A stretch of 64,000 nucleotides of DNA from Styela clava (Eukaryota > Chordata > Ascidiacea > Stolidobranchia > Styelidae). The stretch spans positions 18,672,974 through 18,736,973 of the forward strand of contig NC_135259.1 of assembly GCF_964204865.1 (NCBI RefSeq), written 5' to 3'. Below are positions 34,291 through 43,255 of the stretch, one piece after another. The translations under genes and the position numbers were made by a program. The notes under the pieces were generated by a model. That model did no database searches and was not told the DNA's origin. It worked only from the letters and a program-made list of their open reading frames with translations. Numbering within the stretch: position 1 is the first letter of the stretch; every line of letters begins with the position of its first letter.

Positions 34291-34382
34291 CGTCCCTGGG
34301 TGGGCTTGAACCACCAACCTTTCGGTACCCATCAGTATAAGAGGTAACAGCCGAACGCGCTGACCGATTGCGCCACAGAGAC
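34291..34382 (-). tRNA. tRNA-Asn(GTT) with intron, unit 21
   Basis: tRNA and intron match the reference. 3' flank TATTATTTACAAAG, no T4 run. Confidence 0.95.
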
Positions 34383-34607
34383 CGACACGGACTATGGTTT
34401 GTTAATTTGATTTTATAAAAGATTCGAAATGTCCAATATTTTTTGGTAATCTGCATTAAATTACATTGGTTTTAAATGATTTTCTCAACACAACAAAACA
34501 CATAATTTATACATTTAAGAAAGAATTACATGAAGTATTTAAAATACTGACCTCGAAGACAGCATGGATATTAGTTCAGTGGAGAGAGTAGGTCATTTCT
34601 GCCGATA

Positions 34608-34679
34608 TCCCAGATGGACTAGGCGTTAGGATTTCAGGCTCTCACCCATGCGGCCCGGGTTCTATTCCCGGTCTGGGAA
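34608..34679 (+). pseudogene. tRNA-Glu(CTC)-like pseudogene, unit 22
   Basis: D arm tggactagg; R57 and anticodon-stem defects kept. Confidence 0.86.
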
Positions 34680-35035
34680 ACTCTTTATACCAAAAATTTT
34701 AAATTTTTGATTTCTTTTAGAAGGATCATTAGTGAGGTTTTATATGTCAAATCATTGATTGTTACAGTTGTAAAAGCGACAGTGACTGGGTAGGTTGTTC
34801 GTGAAGAACCATGTGGCCATTACAGTGTCAGCTTTATAATAAATTAATTTTGGATAGGAATAGTTTTTCAGTGATATTTCCAAAATAAAACAAAGACATC
34901 AGCTGTATACAGAAGACAGAAGTACATGAGGTATTTCAAATACTGACGAAGAAAACTACGCGGATATTACTTCAGTAGCGCTACATTGAGGTAACACCAA
35001 TTTATTAGATAATACTTCTGCCAAAGTAATCGTAT

Positions 35036-35107
35036 TCCCAGATGGTCTAGGGGATAGGATTCCTGGCTTTCACCCAGGCGGCCCAGGTTCGATTCCAGGT
35101 CTGGGAA
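35036..35107 (+). tRNA. tRNA-Glu(TTC), unit 22, T-stem mismatch
   Basis: G51 and C63 are both A, so a T-stem pair becomes A-A. D-loop ggggata. Terminator intact. Confidence 0.9.
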
Positions 35108-35420
35108 ACTTTTCTTCAAACAAATATCAGGTCAGTTTTAGTTTTGAAACGTCAAAAAGATAATGGTGAAGCTTTACACTTTAGGCTGTATTTCTCGAGT
35201 GACTAAAGAATACATTACCTTAACAAAAACTTTCCAGAATGTGATTAGTGGGGTTTAACCTGATAATTTATCGATTTAACTGTTGAAGTTGTTAAGAAGG
35301 ATGATCGTAAAGATGCATGTAAATATGGGAATTTCACGAGTACAATAATATAACAGCACAACACTTTCACCTAACTTCAAGTCACGTGTCATTGTTTGAG
35401 ATTAATGGTTAAAAAGACAC

Positions 35421-35494
35421 TGGCCAGTACGGGAATCGAACCCGCGACATTCGCGTTATTAGCACGACGCTCTGACCAACTGAGCTAACCGGCC
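35421..35494 (-). tRNA. tRNA-Ile(AAT), unit 22, with T5 terminator
   Basis: First Ile copy followed by a TTTTT run (plus strand aaaaagacac), as most right-block copies are. The T-loop carries TTCGATT. Its first base is about 73 bp from the LTR element's target duplication. Confidence 0.95.
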
Positions 35495-35566
35495 ATAGGT
35501 CCTATTGAATATACTCAGCCAATTTCATTGAGACATTTCATTTGATATTTTAGTCACCATCTATTA

Positions 35567-35570
35567 ATTG
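35567..35570. repeat. Target site duplication ATTG, left copy
   Basis: ATTG directly before the 5' LTR matches ATTG at 43078-43081 directly after the 3' LTR. Unoccupied units read taattgtgtgaag here, so the duplication is genuine. Confidence 0.9.
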
Positions 35571-35988
35571 TGTGGCGGGACTGGATTGTTCTATTTTTTA
35601 TTGTTATATTATTTTATTTATTTTTCTTGTCTAGTTAATGTATATGCATTGGTGTTTGGAGTCTGAGCCCTAATTCGCCCGATAGTTTGATCCAGTAACT
35701 CGACTCCAACCACCACTGCATATGTGAACTGTGCTGCGTACGCAGTGTTCGCTCTTCTTTGCTTTTGCTGTCGCTGTGTAAGGGCCGTATTTTGTCGCTA
35801 ATATATTATCTGCTTTAAGCGTGGATTTTACATTGTTTTAGTAAAGTCTCTTCGTTTCCATCGTGAACTTCGAACCTATTTGTGTGTCTTTGCAGCACAT
35901 TGGATCTTCTGAACTAATTATTACAGTATTACTAGACTGTATCAGTGGCGCGCACCTACCGGTATTCCGGTTAAGTCGTACCGTGGCA
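35571..35988 (+). repeat. 5' LTR
   Basis: 418 bp, begins TGTGGCGGGACTGG and ends GTGGCA. The AATAAA of the 3' LTR reads AGTAAA here. It has an extra 5 bp (cattg) relative to the 3' LTR. Confidence 0.95.
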
Positions 35989-36009
35989 AATTGACGAGCT
36001 AGCGCCAGA

Positions 36010-36413
36010 ATGGAAAAATCAGACGATTTTTTGATTAAAAGTTCATGATGTCACACCGAAGAAAGAATTGAGACCAGGAACGAGATGTAATATGGGTTAA
36101 AATTGCCCAGATGGAAACCGAAAAAAAGAGATTAAAAACATGAATAAAGACATACTAGTGGCAAATAAATCACTGGAAGCTGAAAATAAAGAACTGGCTA
36201 GACAACTGCGAGATGCTTTGTCTCAACTGAAAGTACTCAAGAACTTGAAGAAAGAGATTTTGGCATGAAGGAAGTACTCACACGGGTTTTATGCCGTCTG
36301 GAGAGCATTGACGAGGTCATGGCTGAGAGTGAGGTGCCATCATTTATTCCTAAACCTATTTTAAAAACCCCTGAGGTGCCTAAGAGTGTTGATAGGAATG
36401 GTGAACCTGACTG
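36010..36413 (+). pseudogene. Frameshifted N-terminal part of gag
   Basis: Coding traces in shifting frames. An ATG at 36010 opens 12 codons. A 42-codon ORF at 36140-36268 is rich in Leu, Glu, Lys and Gln and looks like a coiled coil. The reading then continues in a different frame from 36265 to 36413, and the main gag ORF resumes in the first frame. Two indels therefore separate the coiled-coil region from the capsid region. Confidence 0.65.
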
Positions 36414-37579
36414 ATAATGAATGTTTGATAAATGGTACCGGTACTATTAAAAAATTGAATTTTGCTGGTGAGTGTGTGGTTGACCAGTCTACACCTATGC
36501 ATGCAAGTGTGAATGGTAACGTTACTGATTGCAAGGCAGTTCCTTTTGGTATGAATAAAATTATGAGAGTGGATATCCAGCCTGATACTTTTAATGGTTA
36601 TGGTATGTGTTTGGATGATTATTTGTGTCATTTTTCATCCATTACTACCTGTAATGGATGGACTGATAAAATTGCCGGTGTTCATTTTGCTGCATGTATG
36701 CGTGGGAAGGCTTTGTCATTGTTGAATGAATTATCCCTTCCAGATAGACACAGTTTGAGTGTTGCAGTGAGTCACTTGAAAAAGCGTTATTATCCAGAGG
36801 GTAAGGAGTCATACTTTGCTACTCTGTTTAATAAGAGGAAGAAGTTGGCCACTGAGACGCCAACTGAATATGCTACTTCTCTTCGTGTATTGTCGAGGAA
36901 GGCTTATTTTTCTTTGGATGTTATTGCTCGTGAGAATCTGATTAAGCAGCGTTTCATTTCAGGTTTTCGTGATTTCGAGATGTGTAAGACTTTGACTATC
37001 AGGCAGACTCAGAGTTTGGATGAATTAATTACTGTGGCTGATGTTTGTCATTCTACTGATGCTACGCACAGTTCACCTGGTTGTAATCGTGCTAGTAAGC
37101 CCATGGTAGCTGTTGTGAGTAATTCTGAGCGTGATGATGGTGTGTGTGAATCTGAATTTAGTAAGCTGCGGAATGATATTAAAGAGATGCTTGACAGTTT
37201 TCGTGCTATGTTTGACAAAGGTCATCAACCCCGATTTTCCCGTCAGAAGGGTGGGCGTAGGAATGAACGTATTACTTGCTATGGTTGTGGTGCCAAGGGT
37301 CACATACGTAGAAATTGTCCAGAGAACCTGTGCCAGATATGTAATGGCAGGGGTCATATAGCTTCTCAGTGTGATAGATATTATGTTCCACAGAATTCGC
37401 AGCCTTCTGCTTATTCGGCCCAGCAAGCGGTCAGTGGCCCTGTAGGAAATTTTTCACCAGGGAATAGCTCAAATTCTGCCTGGGGTGGAAATGGCCAAAC
37501 TCCTCGTGACGGTGGGAATATTCCCCAGTTTCACCCTGCTCCCAAGAATAATGATATGCCTTTAAACAGAAATCAGTAG
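36398..37579 (+). CDS. gag: Gag (capsid and nucleocapsid), LTR element
   Basis: About 393 codons from the first ATG at 36398; the frame is open from 36365, and the true start probably lay further upstream. The middle is a Retrotrans_gag-like capsid region (for example the stretch with ACMRGKAL and LKKRYYPEGKESY). Two CCHC zinc knuckles follow at about 37279-37374, CX2CX4HX4C each (CYGCGAKGHIRRNC and CQICNGRGHIASQC), which bind RNA in nucleocapsids. The C-terminal tail is rich in Gly, Asn, Pro and Ser. The ORF ends in TAG, and the protease ORF continues in the same frame. Confidence 0.9.
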   Translation: MVNLTDNECLINGTGTIKKLNFAGECVVDQSTPMHASVNGNVTDCKAVPFGMNKIMRVDIQPDTFNGYGMCLDDYLCHFSSITTCNGWTDKIAGVHFAACMRGKALSLLNELSLPDRHSLSVAVSHLKKRYYPEGKESYFATLFNKRKKLATETPTEYATSLRVLSRKAYFSLDVIARENLIKQRFISGFRDFEMCKTLTIRQTQSLDELITVADVCHSTDATHSSPGCNRASKPMVAVVSNSERDDGVCESEFSKLRNDIKEMLDSFRAMFDKGHQPRFSRQKGGRRNERITCYGCGAKGHIRRNCPENLCQICNGRGHIASQCDRYYVPQNSQPSAYSAQQAVSGPVGNFSPGNSSNSAWGGNGQTPRDGGNIPQFHPAPKNNDMPLNRNQ

Positions 37580-38086
37580 CACGGGGGTCCTCCGTTGACT
37601 GGAAAGATGACGAATGTATGCATGGACCATGATTTTGATATTTTGATTTGTTCTTTGATATTACCCACTAGCTGGTATGCTATGGTTGATGTGAATGGCA
37701 TCACTGTACGTTTTCTTATTGATTCTGGTAGTGCTGCTACACTTATAGATTATGCAGTTTTTTGTTCTATTGGTGGAAAGGAGTGTGATTTGTCTCCTTG
37801 TGATGTTTGTTTTCAAACTGCTAATGGTACTTCTCTGAAAGCTCGTGGTATGATTGATTTGAAAATTTGTATTGAGTCTGTATGTGCTTTTCAAAGAGTG
37901 ATTGTTGCTGATCTTGATGTCCCCTATGGTTTGCTTGGTATGGATTTTTTCCAAGAGCATGACTGTGTTTTGCATATGTCTGTAGGTCAAATGGAGGTTT
38001 ATGGTAAAACTGTTTCCCTGACCAAGCCTGTTTCGTCTGTTCCTAGTTGTAGAATTGTTGTAGATAAATGTGTGACTGTTCCCTGA
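37580..38086 (+). CDS. pol: Aspartic protease, N-terminal part of pol
   Basis: Open in the same frame as gag directly after its TAG; the first ATG is at 37607. The active site is LIDSGSAATLID (the D-S-G triad of retroviral-type aspartic proteases), and GLLGMDFF further on is the usual second conserved motif. It ends in TGA at 38084-38086, but the same frame resumes at once with the pol linker, so the TGA is probably a nonsense mutation. The enzyme would cut the Gag-Pol polyprotein. Confidence 0.88.
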   Translation, partial: HGGPPLTGKMTNVCMDHDFDILICSLILPTSWYAMVDVNGITVRFLIDSGSAATLIDYAVFCSIGGKECDLSPCDVCFQTANGTSLKARGMIDLKICIESVCAFQRVIVADLDVPYGLLGMDFFQEHDCVLHMSVGQMEVYGKTVSLTKPVSSVPSCRIVVDKCVTVP

Positions 38087-38827
38087 GAGAGTGAGATGGT
38101 GATTTATGGTCGTTTGAATTGCCCATGGAAACCCAATAGTGACGTCATAGCTGTGGCAGAGGCTGCGTGTGTGTTTGAGAGCGAGTATGGCCATCGTGGT
38201 TCATTTTTATTTCCCGGAGTGGTGGACGCCTCATGCTCTTTAGTGCCTCTCATGGTGGTCAATGTTAGCAAGGAAGCGGTAGAAATACCTGTGGATTTGC
38301 TCATCGGTTTACTATGCCCAAGAGAAAACCTGACTGTGTCTTCTCTGGAACAAGTGGTGCCTGATGATGTCATGGACACCAGGGAACTACCTGAACATTT
38401 GAAGAAGCTCGTCGACGATCCAGAAGATTTAACGGTTGAACAACGTCAAAGTGTTCGTGATTTGCTCGTCGAATTTCAGGATATTTTTGCTGGTCCTGAT
38501 GGCAAACTGGGACGAACTTCTGTAGTCAAACAGAAGATTAAAACGTCAACATCTGAACCAATCAAAGTTCCACCGCGACGTATGGGATGGGCGAAGAGAG
38601 AAATCGCAGAGAAACAAGTGCAGAGCATGCTTGATCAAGGTGTAATAGAACCGAGTGAAAGTCCCTATAATTCGCCTATTGTTCTCGTTCCTAAGAAAGA
38701 CGGAAGTTGTCGTTTTTGTATCGATTTCCGGAAAATTAATCTGGTAACCATCAAAGATGCCTACAGTTTGCGAAGAATTGATGATATTTTGGATGTATTG
38801 GGTAAAGCAAAGTGGTTTTCATCGTAG
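38087..38827 (+). CDS. pol: Pol linker and N-terminal half of reverse transcriptase
   Basis: Same frame as the protease; first ATG 38096. The first half is the linker seen before RT in Ty3/gypsy pol. RT starts near 38540 and includes the fingers motif VPKKDGSCRFCIDFRKIN. It stops at TAG 38825-38827 just after KWFSS, immediately before the catalytic Asp motif, followed by a second in-frame TAG at 38840-38842. Both lie in the conserved block around the first catalytic Asp, so this RT is inactive as it stands. Confidence 0.9.
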   Translation, partial: ESEMVIYGRLNCPWKPNSDVIAVAEAACVFESEYGHRGSFLFPGVVDASCSLVPLMVVNVSKEAVEIPVDLLIGLLCPRENLTVSSLEQVVPDDVMDTRELPEHLKKLVDDPEDLTVEQRQSVRDLLVEFQDIFAGPDGKLGRTSVVKQKIKTSTSEPIKVPPRRMGWAKREIAEKQVQSMLDQGVIEPSESPYNSPIVLVPKKDGSCRFCIDFRKINLVTIKDAYSLRRIDDILDVLGKAKWFSS

Positions 38828-38842
38828 GACTTGGCGAGTGGA

Positions 38843-39973
38843 TAGTGGCAAGTAGAACTCGACCCAGAAGATCGGGAAAAAACAGAATTCAGCTTGCCAG
38901 AAAATAATCATTTTCAATTTCGTGTTCTTGCCTTCGGTCTGGCCAATGCGCCATCTTGCTTCCAGCGTTTAATAGACAAAATTTTGGCTGGAATCATATG
39001 GAAAATTTGTCTTGCATTCTTGGATGATATTTTGTCCTATGGAGAAAACTTTGATCTGGCCATGAGCAGCTTACATGAAGTTTTTGTAAGAATTCGTCCT
39101 GCTGGACTAAAATTCAAGCCTGAGAAGTGTAAACTTTTTCGTCGTAAAGTGGAATATTTGGGACATGTAATATCTGAATATGGTGTAAGCTGTAGCGATG
39201 GAAAATTTGCTGCTGTTCGTGATTGGCCCAAACCTGCTAATGTCAAAGAATTGCAGTCATTTCTTGGATTTTGTAATTATTACAGACAATTTGTTGAAGA
39301 TTTCTCTACCATTGCACATCCTCTTGTTTATCTGACGAAGAAGAAAGTGGAATTTGCTTGGACAAAGCAGTGTGATGTCGCTTTTCTTCACTTGAAAGAA
39401 CTTTTATTTCGTGCTCCTGTTTTATCATTTCCACAGGAAGATGGAGACGAATTCATTTTAGATACTGATTGTTCTGGTTTTGGAGCTGGCGAAGTTTTAA
39501 CTCAAATTCATAATGGCGAGGAAAAAGTCATTGCATATGCCAGCGTTACCCTTAACAAGGCACAGAAGATATATTGTGCAACGTATCGAGAACTTTTTGC
39601 GTTGCAGTGGGGGGTCAAACATTTTCGTCATTTTCTGTGGGGTCGCCATTTCAAACTGAGAACTGACCATGCTTCACCACGTTGGCTTCTGAATTTTAAA
39701 GATCCGGAAGACATTGTAGCTCGTTGGATATCAGTTCTGGACACCTACGATTTTACAGTTGAACATCATGCTGGTTCCAAGCATGGCAATGCTGATGGTT
39801 TGAGTCGTATTCGTCGCCCCGATGTAAGCGTGATTCCTGCACTAGTTGTGGGAATGGTGATCAGCCGTGTGAATTGGAAACTGTCAAAGTTGCTGCTTTG
39901 CAACCGAGTCATGGTAATTCTATGGAATGGCTCGCTTCGTATTCATCGGCCGATATGCGTGAGATGCAGATGA
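38843..39973 (+). CDS. pol: C-terminal half of reverse transcriptase and RNase H
   Basis: Continues in frame after the two stops. The RT active site is AFLDDIL at about 39014-39034, with FLDD as the YxDD-type motif. The connection and RNase H domains follow, with DTDCSG, RELFA and TDHAS carrying acidic residues of the RNase H site, and the sequence HHAGSKHGNADGLSR typical of the end of the domain. The last 45 or so codons are out of frame: the frame that matches a pol continuation restarts near 39850, implying one indel there. Confidence 0.9.
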
Positions 39974-40011
39974 AGGACGATAACATCTCTAAAGTACTGA
40001 CAATGAAGTAA

Positions 40012-42294
40012 ACGTTGGATCAACCACCCCCAGCTGCAGAACTTCTGTTTTTCTCCAGAGAAGTTCGAATCCTGTGCAGCCAGTGGAAATTATTGAGAGT
40101 CATCGATGGAGTGCTTCATCGAGAGTTTTTGCCATCCGCGCCTGTAGGGAAATCCATTTTTCAAATTGTGTTGCCTTTAGTTTTGCGTCGCGAAATGTAT
40201 CGACAACTCCATGAGTTGCGTACTGGTGGACATTTGGGTAAAGAACGAACTTATAAAAAATTGAGGGAGCGATTTTATTGGCCTAGAATGCATAGTCAAG
40301 TATCTTCTTGGTGTCGTTATTGTAAAGATAGCACTGCTACCAAAATCCCTCGTGGGAAACGACGTGCAGAAATGTGTAAAATGATTTGTACTGAGCCACT
40401 TCTCAGAATTAGTCTTGATTTTGTGGGTCCTTTACCTAAAACTGAACGGGGCAATGAACATTTGTTAGTAGTCACAGACTATTTTACTAAATGGGTTGAG
40501 GCTTATCCTTTGCCTAATCAAAAGGCCAGTACTACAGCCGATGTACTTGTAACAGAATTTTTTAGTAGATTTGGTACTCCACGAATCATTCATTGTGACC
40601 AAGGGGTTAATTTTGAATCTCATTTGTTTAAGCATATGTGTTCCTTATTCGAAATTGATAAAACCCGTACGACTCCTTATCATCCTAGGTCGGATGGTCT
40701 ATGTGAAAGAATGAATAAGACCTTGCAGCAAATGCTTAAAGCGTTTGTGGATTCTACTCGTACAGACTGGGATGAGCACATTCCTTATCCTTTAATGGCT
40801 TATAGATCTACTGTACATGAAATTACAGGTTTTACTACGAATCGTTTAATGTTGGGACGTGAAATTTCATTGCCGACTGATTTACTTTTTGGTAAACCTC
40901 CTGATCATAATGTCCCTAAGTGTTATGATGAATTTGTTGAATGGTTGAGAGTCATCGATGGAGTGCTTCATCGAGAGTTTTTGCCATCCGCTCCTGTAGG
41001 GAAATCCATTTTTCAAATTGTGTTGCCTTTAGTTTTGCGTCGCGAAATGTATCGACAACTCCATGAGTTGCGTACTGGTGGACATTTGGGTAAAGAACGA
41101 ACTTATAAAAAATTGAGGGAGCGATTTTATTGGCCTAGAATGCATAGTCAAGTATCTTCTTGGTGTCGTTATTGTAAAGATAGCACTGCTACCAAAATCC
41201 CTCGTGGGAAACGACGTGCAGAAATGTGTAAAATGATTTGTACTGAGCCACTTCTCAGAATTAGTCTTGATTTTGTGGGTCCTTTACCTAAAACTGAACG
41301 GGGCAATGAACATTTGTTAGTAGTCACAGACTATTTTACTAAATGGGTTGAGGCTTATCCTTTGCCTAATCAAAAGGCCAGTACTACAGCCGATGTACTT
41401 GTAACAGAATTTTTTAGTAGATTTGGTACTCCACGAATCATTCATTGTGACCAAGGGGTTAATTTTGAATCTCATTTGTTTAAGCATATGTGTTCCTTAT
41501 TCGAAATTGATAAAACCCGTACGACTCCTTATCATCCTAGGTCGGATGGTCTATGTGAAAGAATGAATAAGACCTTGCAGCAAATGCTTAAAGCGTTTGT
41601 GGATTCTACTCGTACAGACTGGGATGAGCACATTCCTTATCCTTTAATGGCTTATAGATCTACTGTACATGAAATTACAGGTTTTACTACGAATCGTTTA
41701 ATGTTGGGACGTGAAATTTCATTGCCGACTGATTTACTTTTTGGTAAACCTCCTGATCATAATGTCCCTAAGTGTTATGATGAATTTGTTGAATGGTTTG
41801 ATAATGCTACATCTGAAGCTTTTGAATTTGCTCGAGAACAGTTAGGTAAATCTGCTGTTCGACAGAAACGTAATTTTAATGCAACTGTTAAGCCTTTATC
41901 CTTTAATGTTGGTGATCTTTTGTGGTATTTTTATCCTCCTAAGAGTAGAAAACTTTCGACTGGTTGGATAGGTCCTTTTGAAGTGTTAGATTATTTTTCA
42001 CATTTTGTATATCGTATTAAGAATGTTAACACTGGTAATTGTAGAATAGCTCATGTTGATCATCTTTGTTTATATTTGGTTGAAGATTGCGATAGTGTGC
42101 CTGATATTAATGCCGATTTCCCAAACAATATTGCTGTTTCTAATGATGATGAGCAGGATGTTGTTAATCCTGTTGATGTTGAGCCAGAAGTTAATTTAGA
42201 TTTGCCTGTAGGGGGGTCTGATGAAAATCAGGTTGTTACTCGTTCTGGTAGGACAAGGCGTACACCTGCCTACTTGGATGATTTTCATACTTGA
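40012..42294 (+). CDS. pol: Integrase with tandem in-frame duplication
   Basis: About 760 codons, shifted in frame relative to the RNase H part and preceded by TAA at 40009-40011. An integrase unit of 284 codons occurs twice (40093-40944 and 40945-41796). Each has the HHCC zinc domain (HELRTGGH ... WCRYC) and a DDE core (Asp in SLDFVGPL, Asp in HCDQGVNF, Glu in LCERMNKT). A single C-terminal domain follows with a GPFEV motif and the tail RSGRTRRTP. The usual gypsy protein has one zinc domain and one core, so the doubled form is abnormal. Confidence 0.92.
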   Translation, partial: TLDQPPPAAELLFFSREVRILCSQWKLLRVIDGVLHREFLPSAPVGKSIFQIVLPLVLRREMYRQLHELRTGGHLGKERTYKKLRERFYWPRMHSQVSSWCRYCKDSTATKIPRGKRRAEMCKMICTEPLLRISLDFVGPLPKTERGNEHLLVVTDYFTKWVEAYPLPNQKASTTADVLVTEFFSRFGTPRIIHCDQGVNFESHLFKHMCSLFEIDKTRTTPYHPRSDGLCERMNKTLQQMLKAFVDSTRTDWDEHIPYPLMAYRSTVHEITGFTTNRLMLGREISLPTDLLFGKPPDHNVPKCYDEFVEWLRVIDGVLHREFLPSAPVGKSIFQIVLPLVLRREMYRQLHELRTGGHLGKERTYKKLRERFYWPRMHSQVSSWCRYCKDSTATKIPRGKRRAEMCKMICTEPLLRISLDFVGPLPKTERGNEHLLVVTDYFTKWVEAYPLPNQKASTTADVLVTEFFSRFGTPRIIHCDQGVNFESHLFKHMCSLFEIDKTRTTPYHPRSDGLCERMNKTLQQMLKAFVDSTRTDWDEHIPYPLMAYRSTVHEITGFTTNRLMLGREISLPTDLLFGKPPDHNVPKCYDEFVEWFDNATSEAFEFAREQLGKSAVRQKRNFNATVKPLSFNVGDLLWYFYPPKSRKLSTGWIGPFEVLDYFSHFVYRIKNVNTGNCRIAHVDHLCLYLVEDCDSVPDINADFPNNIAVSNDDEQDVVNPVDVEPEVNLDLPVGGSDENQVVTRSGRTRRTPAYLDDFHT
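40093..41796 (+). repeat. 852-bp tandem duplication inside integrase
   Basis: Two adjacent copies, 40093-40944 and 40945-41796. By eye they differ at one base (ccgcgcctg against ccgctcctg). The length is a multiple of three, so the frame is kept. The junction gaatggttgagag shows a two-base TT overlap between the ends. Confidence 0.95.
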
Positions 42295-42650
42295 TTTATG
42301 CGCTGTAACATTTTGTTTTGAATTACATTGGGAGTTGTGCTATAATGTATATATTTAGGTAGGACTAGTTAGAGTTTTTAGATAGGGTTTATTTGATTTT
42401 GTAGTTGGGAATTTTTTTGTATTTTTATTGTGTATTTTGTAAATAGTATGCTTTATATTTGTTATACGTTCAGGAATGCTTTCTACTGTTTGATATTTCG
42501 TTCCATTGTGTTTCATATTTTGCTAATACCTGCCGATGGACATACACATTGTGTTTTTTACCAGTTTAGTATTCTTACTGTGTTAATACCTTTCTTAGAG
42601 GATGTTTTTATTCTTTTTTAAGAGTAAATTTTTTGTTAATTTTCTCTAAT
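42295..42650. other. AT-rich region between pol and the purine tract
   Basis: About 350 bp of T-rich sequence. A 63-codon ORF at 42430-42621 is hydrophobic and lacks recognisable domains. I see no envelope gene. Confidence 0.5.
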
Positions 42651-42661
42651 GAAAAGGGGGG
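42651..42661 (+). promoter_or_regulatory. Polypurine tract
   Basis: gaaaagggggg followed by tat and the 3' LTR start. In LTR elements this primes plus-strand DNA synthesis. Confidence 0.88.
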
Positions 42662-42664
42662 TAT

Positions 42665-43077
42665 TGTGGCGGGACTGGATTGTTCTATTTTTTATTGTTT
42701 TATTATTTTATTTGTTTTTCTTGTCTAGTTAATGTATATGGTGTTTGGAGTCTGAGCTCTAATTCGCCCGATAGTTTGATCCAGTAACTCAACTTCAACC
42801 ACCACTGCATATGTGAACTGTGCTGCGTACGCAGTGTTCGCTCTTCTTTGCTTTTGCTGTCGCTGAGTAAGGACCGTATTTTGTCGCTCTTATATTATCT
42901 GCTTTAAGCGTGGATTTTACATTGTTTTAATAAAGTCTCTTCGTTTCCATCGTGAACTTCGAACCTATTTGTGTGTCTTTGCAGCACATTGGATCTTCTG
43001 AACTAATTATTACAGTAATACTAGACTGTATCAGTGGCGAGCACCTACCGGTATTCCGGTTAAGTCGTACCGTTGCA
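42665..43077 (+). repeat. 3' LTR
   Basis: 413 bp, TGTGGC...GTTGCA. Contains AATAAA at 42929-42934, a likely polyadenylation signal. Confidence 0.95.
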
Positions 43078-43255
43078 ATTGTGTGAAGAAACAGTAGAGG
43101 AACGAGATAGAAACAGTAGAGGAACGAGATTTGTAGTATCTGTTTGACTCTAGGAAACAGAAATTAAAGATAGACTTGCTATTCCTTAATATTAAATGGA
43201 TTTCATCCGAGGGAACACACAGATAGAAAGGATTCATTTTGGAAATAATAGACAG
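43078..43255. other. Unit 22 spacer resumed after the LTR element
   Basis: Begins with the ATTG duplication. The word aaacagtagaggaacgagat appears twice in tandem, and about 45 bp normally present after it are missing, so a local rearrangement occurred near the insertion. Confidence 0.7.

Larger units (their letters stand above)
19742..34562. repeat. Three-unit higher-order repeat, units 13-21
   Basis: Diagnostic variants recur every third unit. Units 13, 16 and 19 share the Glu T29-to-A and Ile U33-to-G changes. Units 14, 17 and 20 share tcgatatgtcc upstream of Asn. Units 15, 18 and 21 share ccatatgg in the Glu pseudogene and tattgggtaa before Glu. Unit-start spacing is 4,888-4,893 bp between the first two sets and 4,965-4,966 bp between the last two. 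The pattern is interrupted: unit 18 carries the GGT-anticodon Asn of unit 11, and unit 19 has a unit-1-type Glu pseudogene. Confidence 0.88.
1..35566. repeat. Left tRNA-gene tandem array, units 1-22
   Basis: Head-to-tail array. Unit starts, taken at the motif catggatatta, are 1, 1657, 3256, 4855, 6446, 8162, 9816, 11470, 13124, 14776, 16430, 18084, 19742, 21393, 23048, 24630, 26281, 27941, 29595, 31247, 32907 and 34563. Most units are 1,651-1,660 bp; units 2-4 are 1,591-1,599 bp, unit 5 is 1,716 bp and unit 15 is 1,582 bp. Each unit carries a Glu(CTC)-like pseudogene (+), Glu(TTC) (+), Ile(AAT) (-) and Asn(GTT) (-). Units 2-5 lack a 57-bp stretch after the pseudogene that lies between two caaat copies. 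Units differ from each other by only a few per cent, which implies recent amplification or ongoing homogenisation. Confidence 0.97.
35571..43077 (+). mobile_element. Ty3/gypsy-type LTR retrotransposon
   Basis: A 7,507-bp element in the Ile-Asn spacer of unit 22. It has 5' LTR, gag, a protease-RT-RNase H-integrase order typical of Ty3/gypsy, a purine tract and 3' LTR, bounded by ATTG duplications. No envelope-like ORF and no chromodomain are seen. I count about 13 substitutions and one 5-bp indel between the LTRs (roughly 3%), so insertion is not brand new. Pol has at least four stops and one frameshift, and gag's 5' end two frameshifts, so this copy cannot move by itself. I could not identify a convincing primer-binding site just after the 5' LTR (aattgacgagctagcgcc). 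Confidence 0.96.

Noticed and set aside
35985-36010. A tRNA primer-binding site after the 5' LTR
   Set aside because: The sequence aattgacgagctagcgcc does not start with TGG and I cannot match it to a known tRNA 3' end with confidence.
36380-38379. Long antisense ORFs opposite gag and protease
   Set aside because: They are frames opposite well-supported gag and pol domains, with low-complexity translations.
42430-42621. A 63-codon ORF downstream of pol as an envelope remnant
   Set aside because: Too short, T-rich, and without signal-peptide or membrane-protein features specific to envelope genes.
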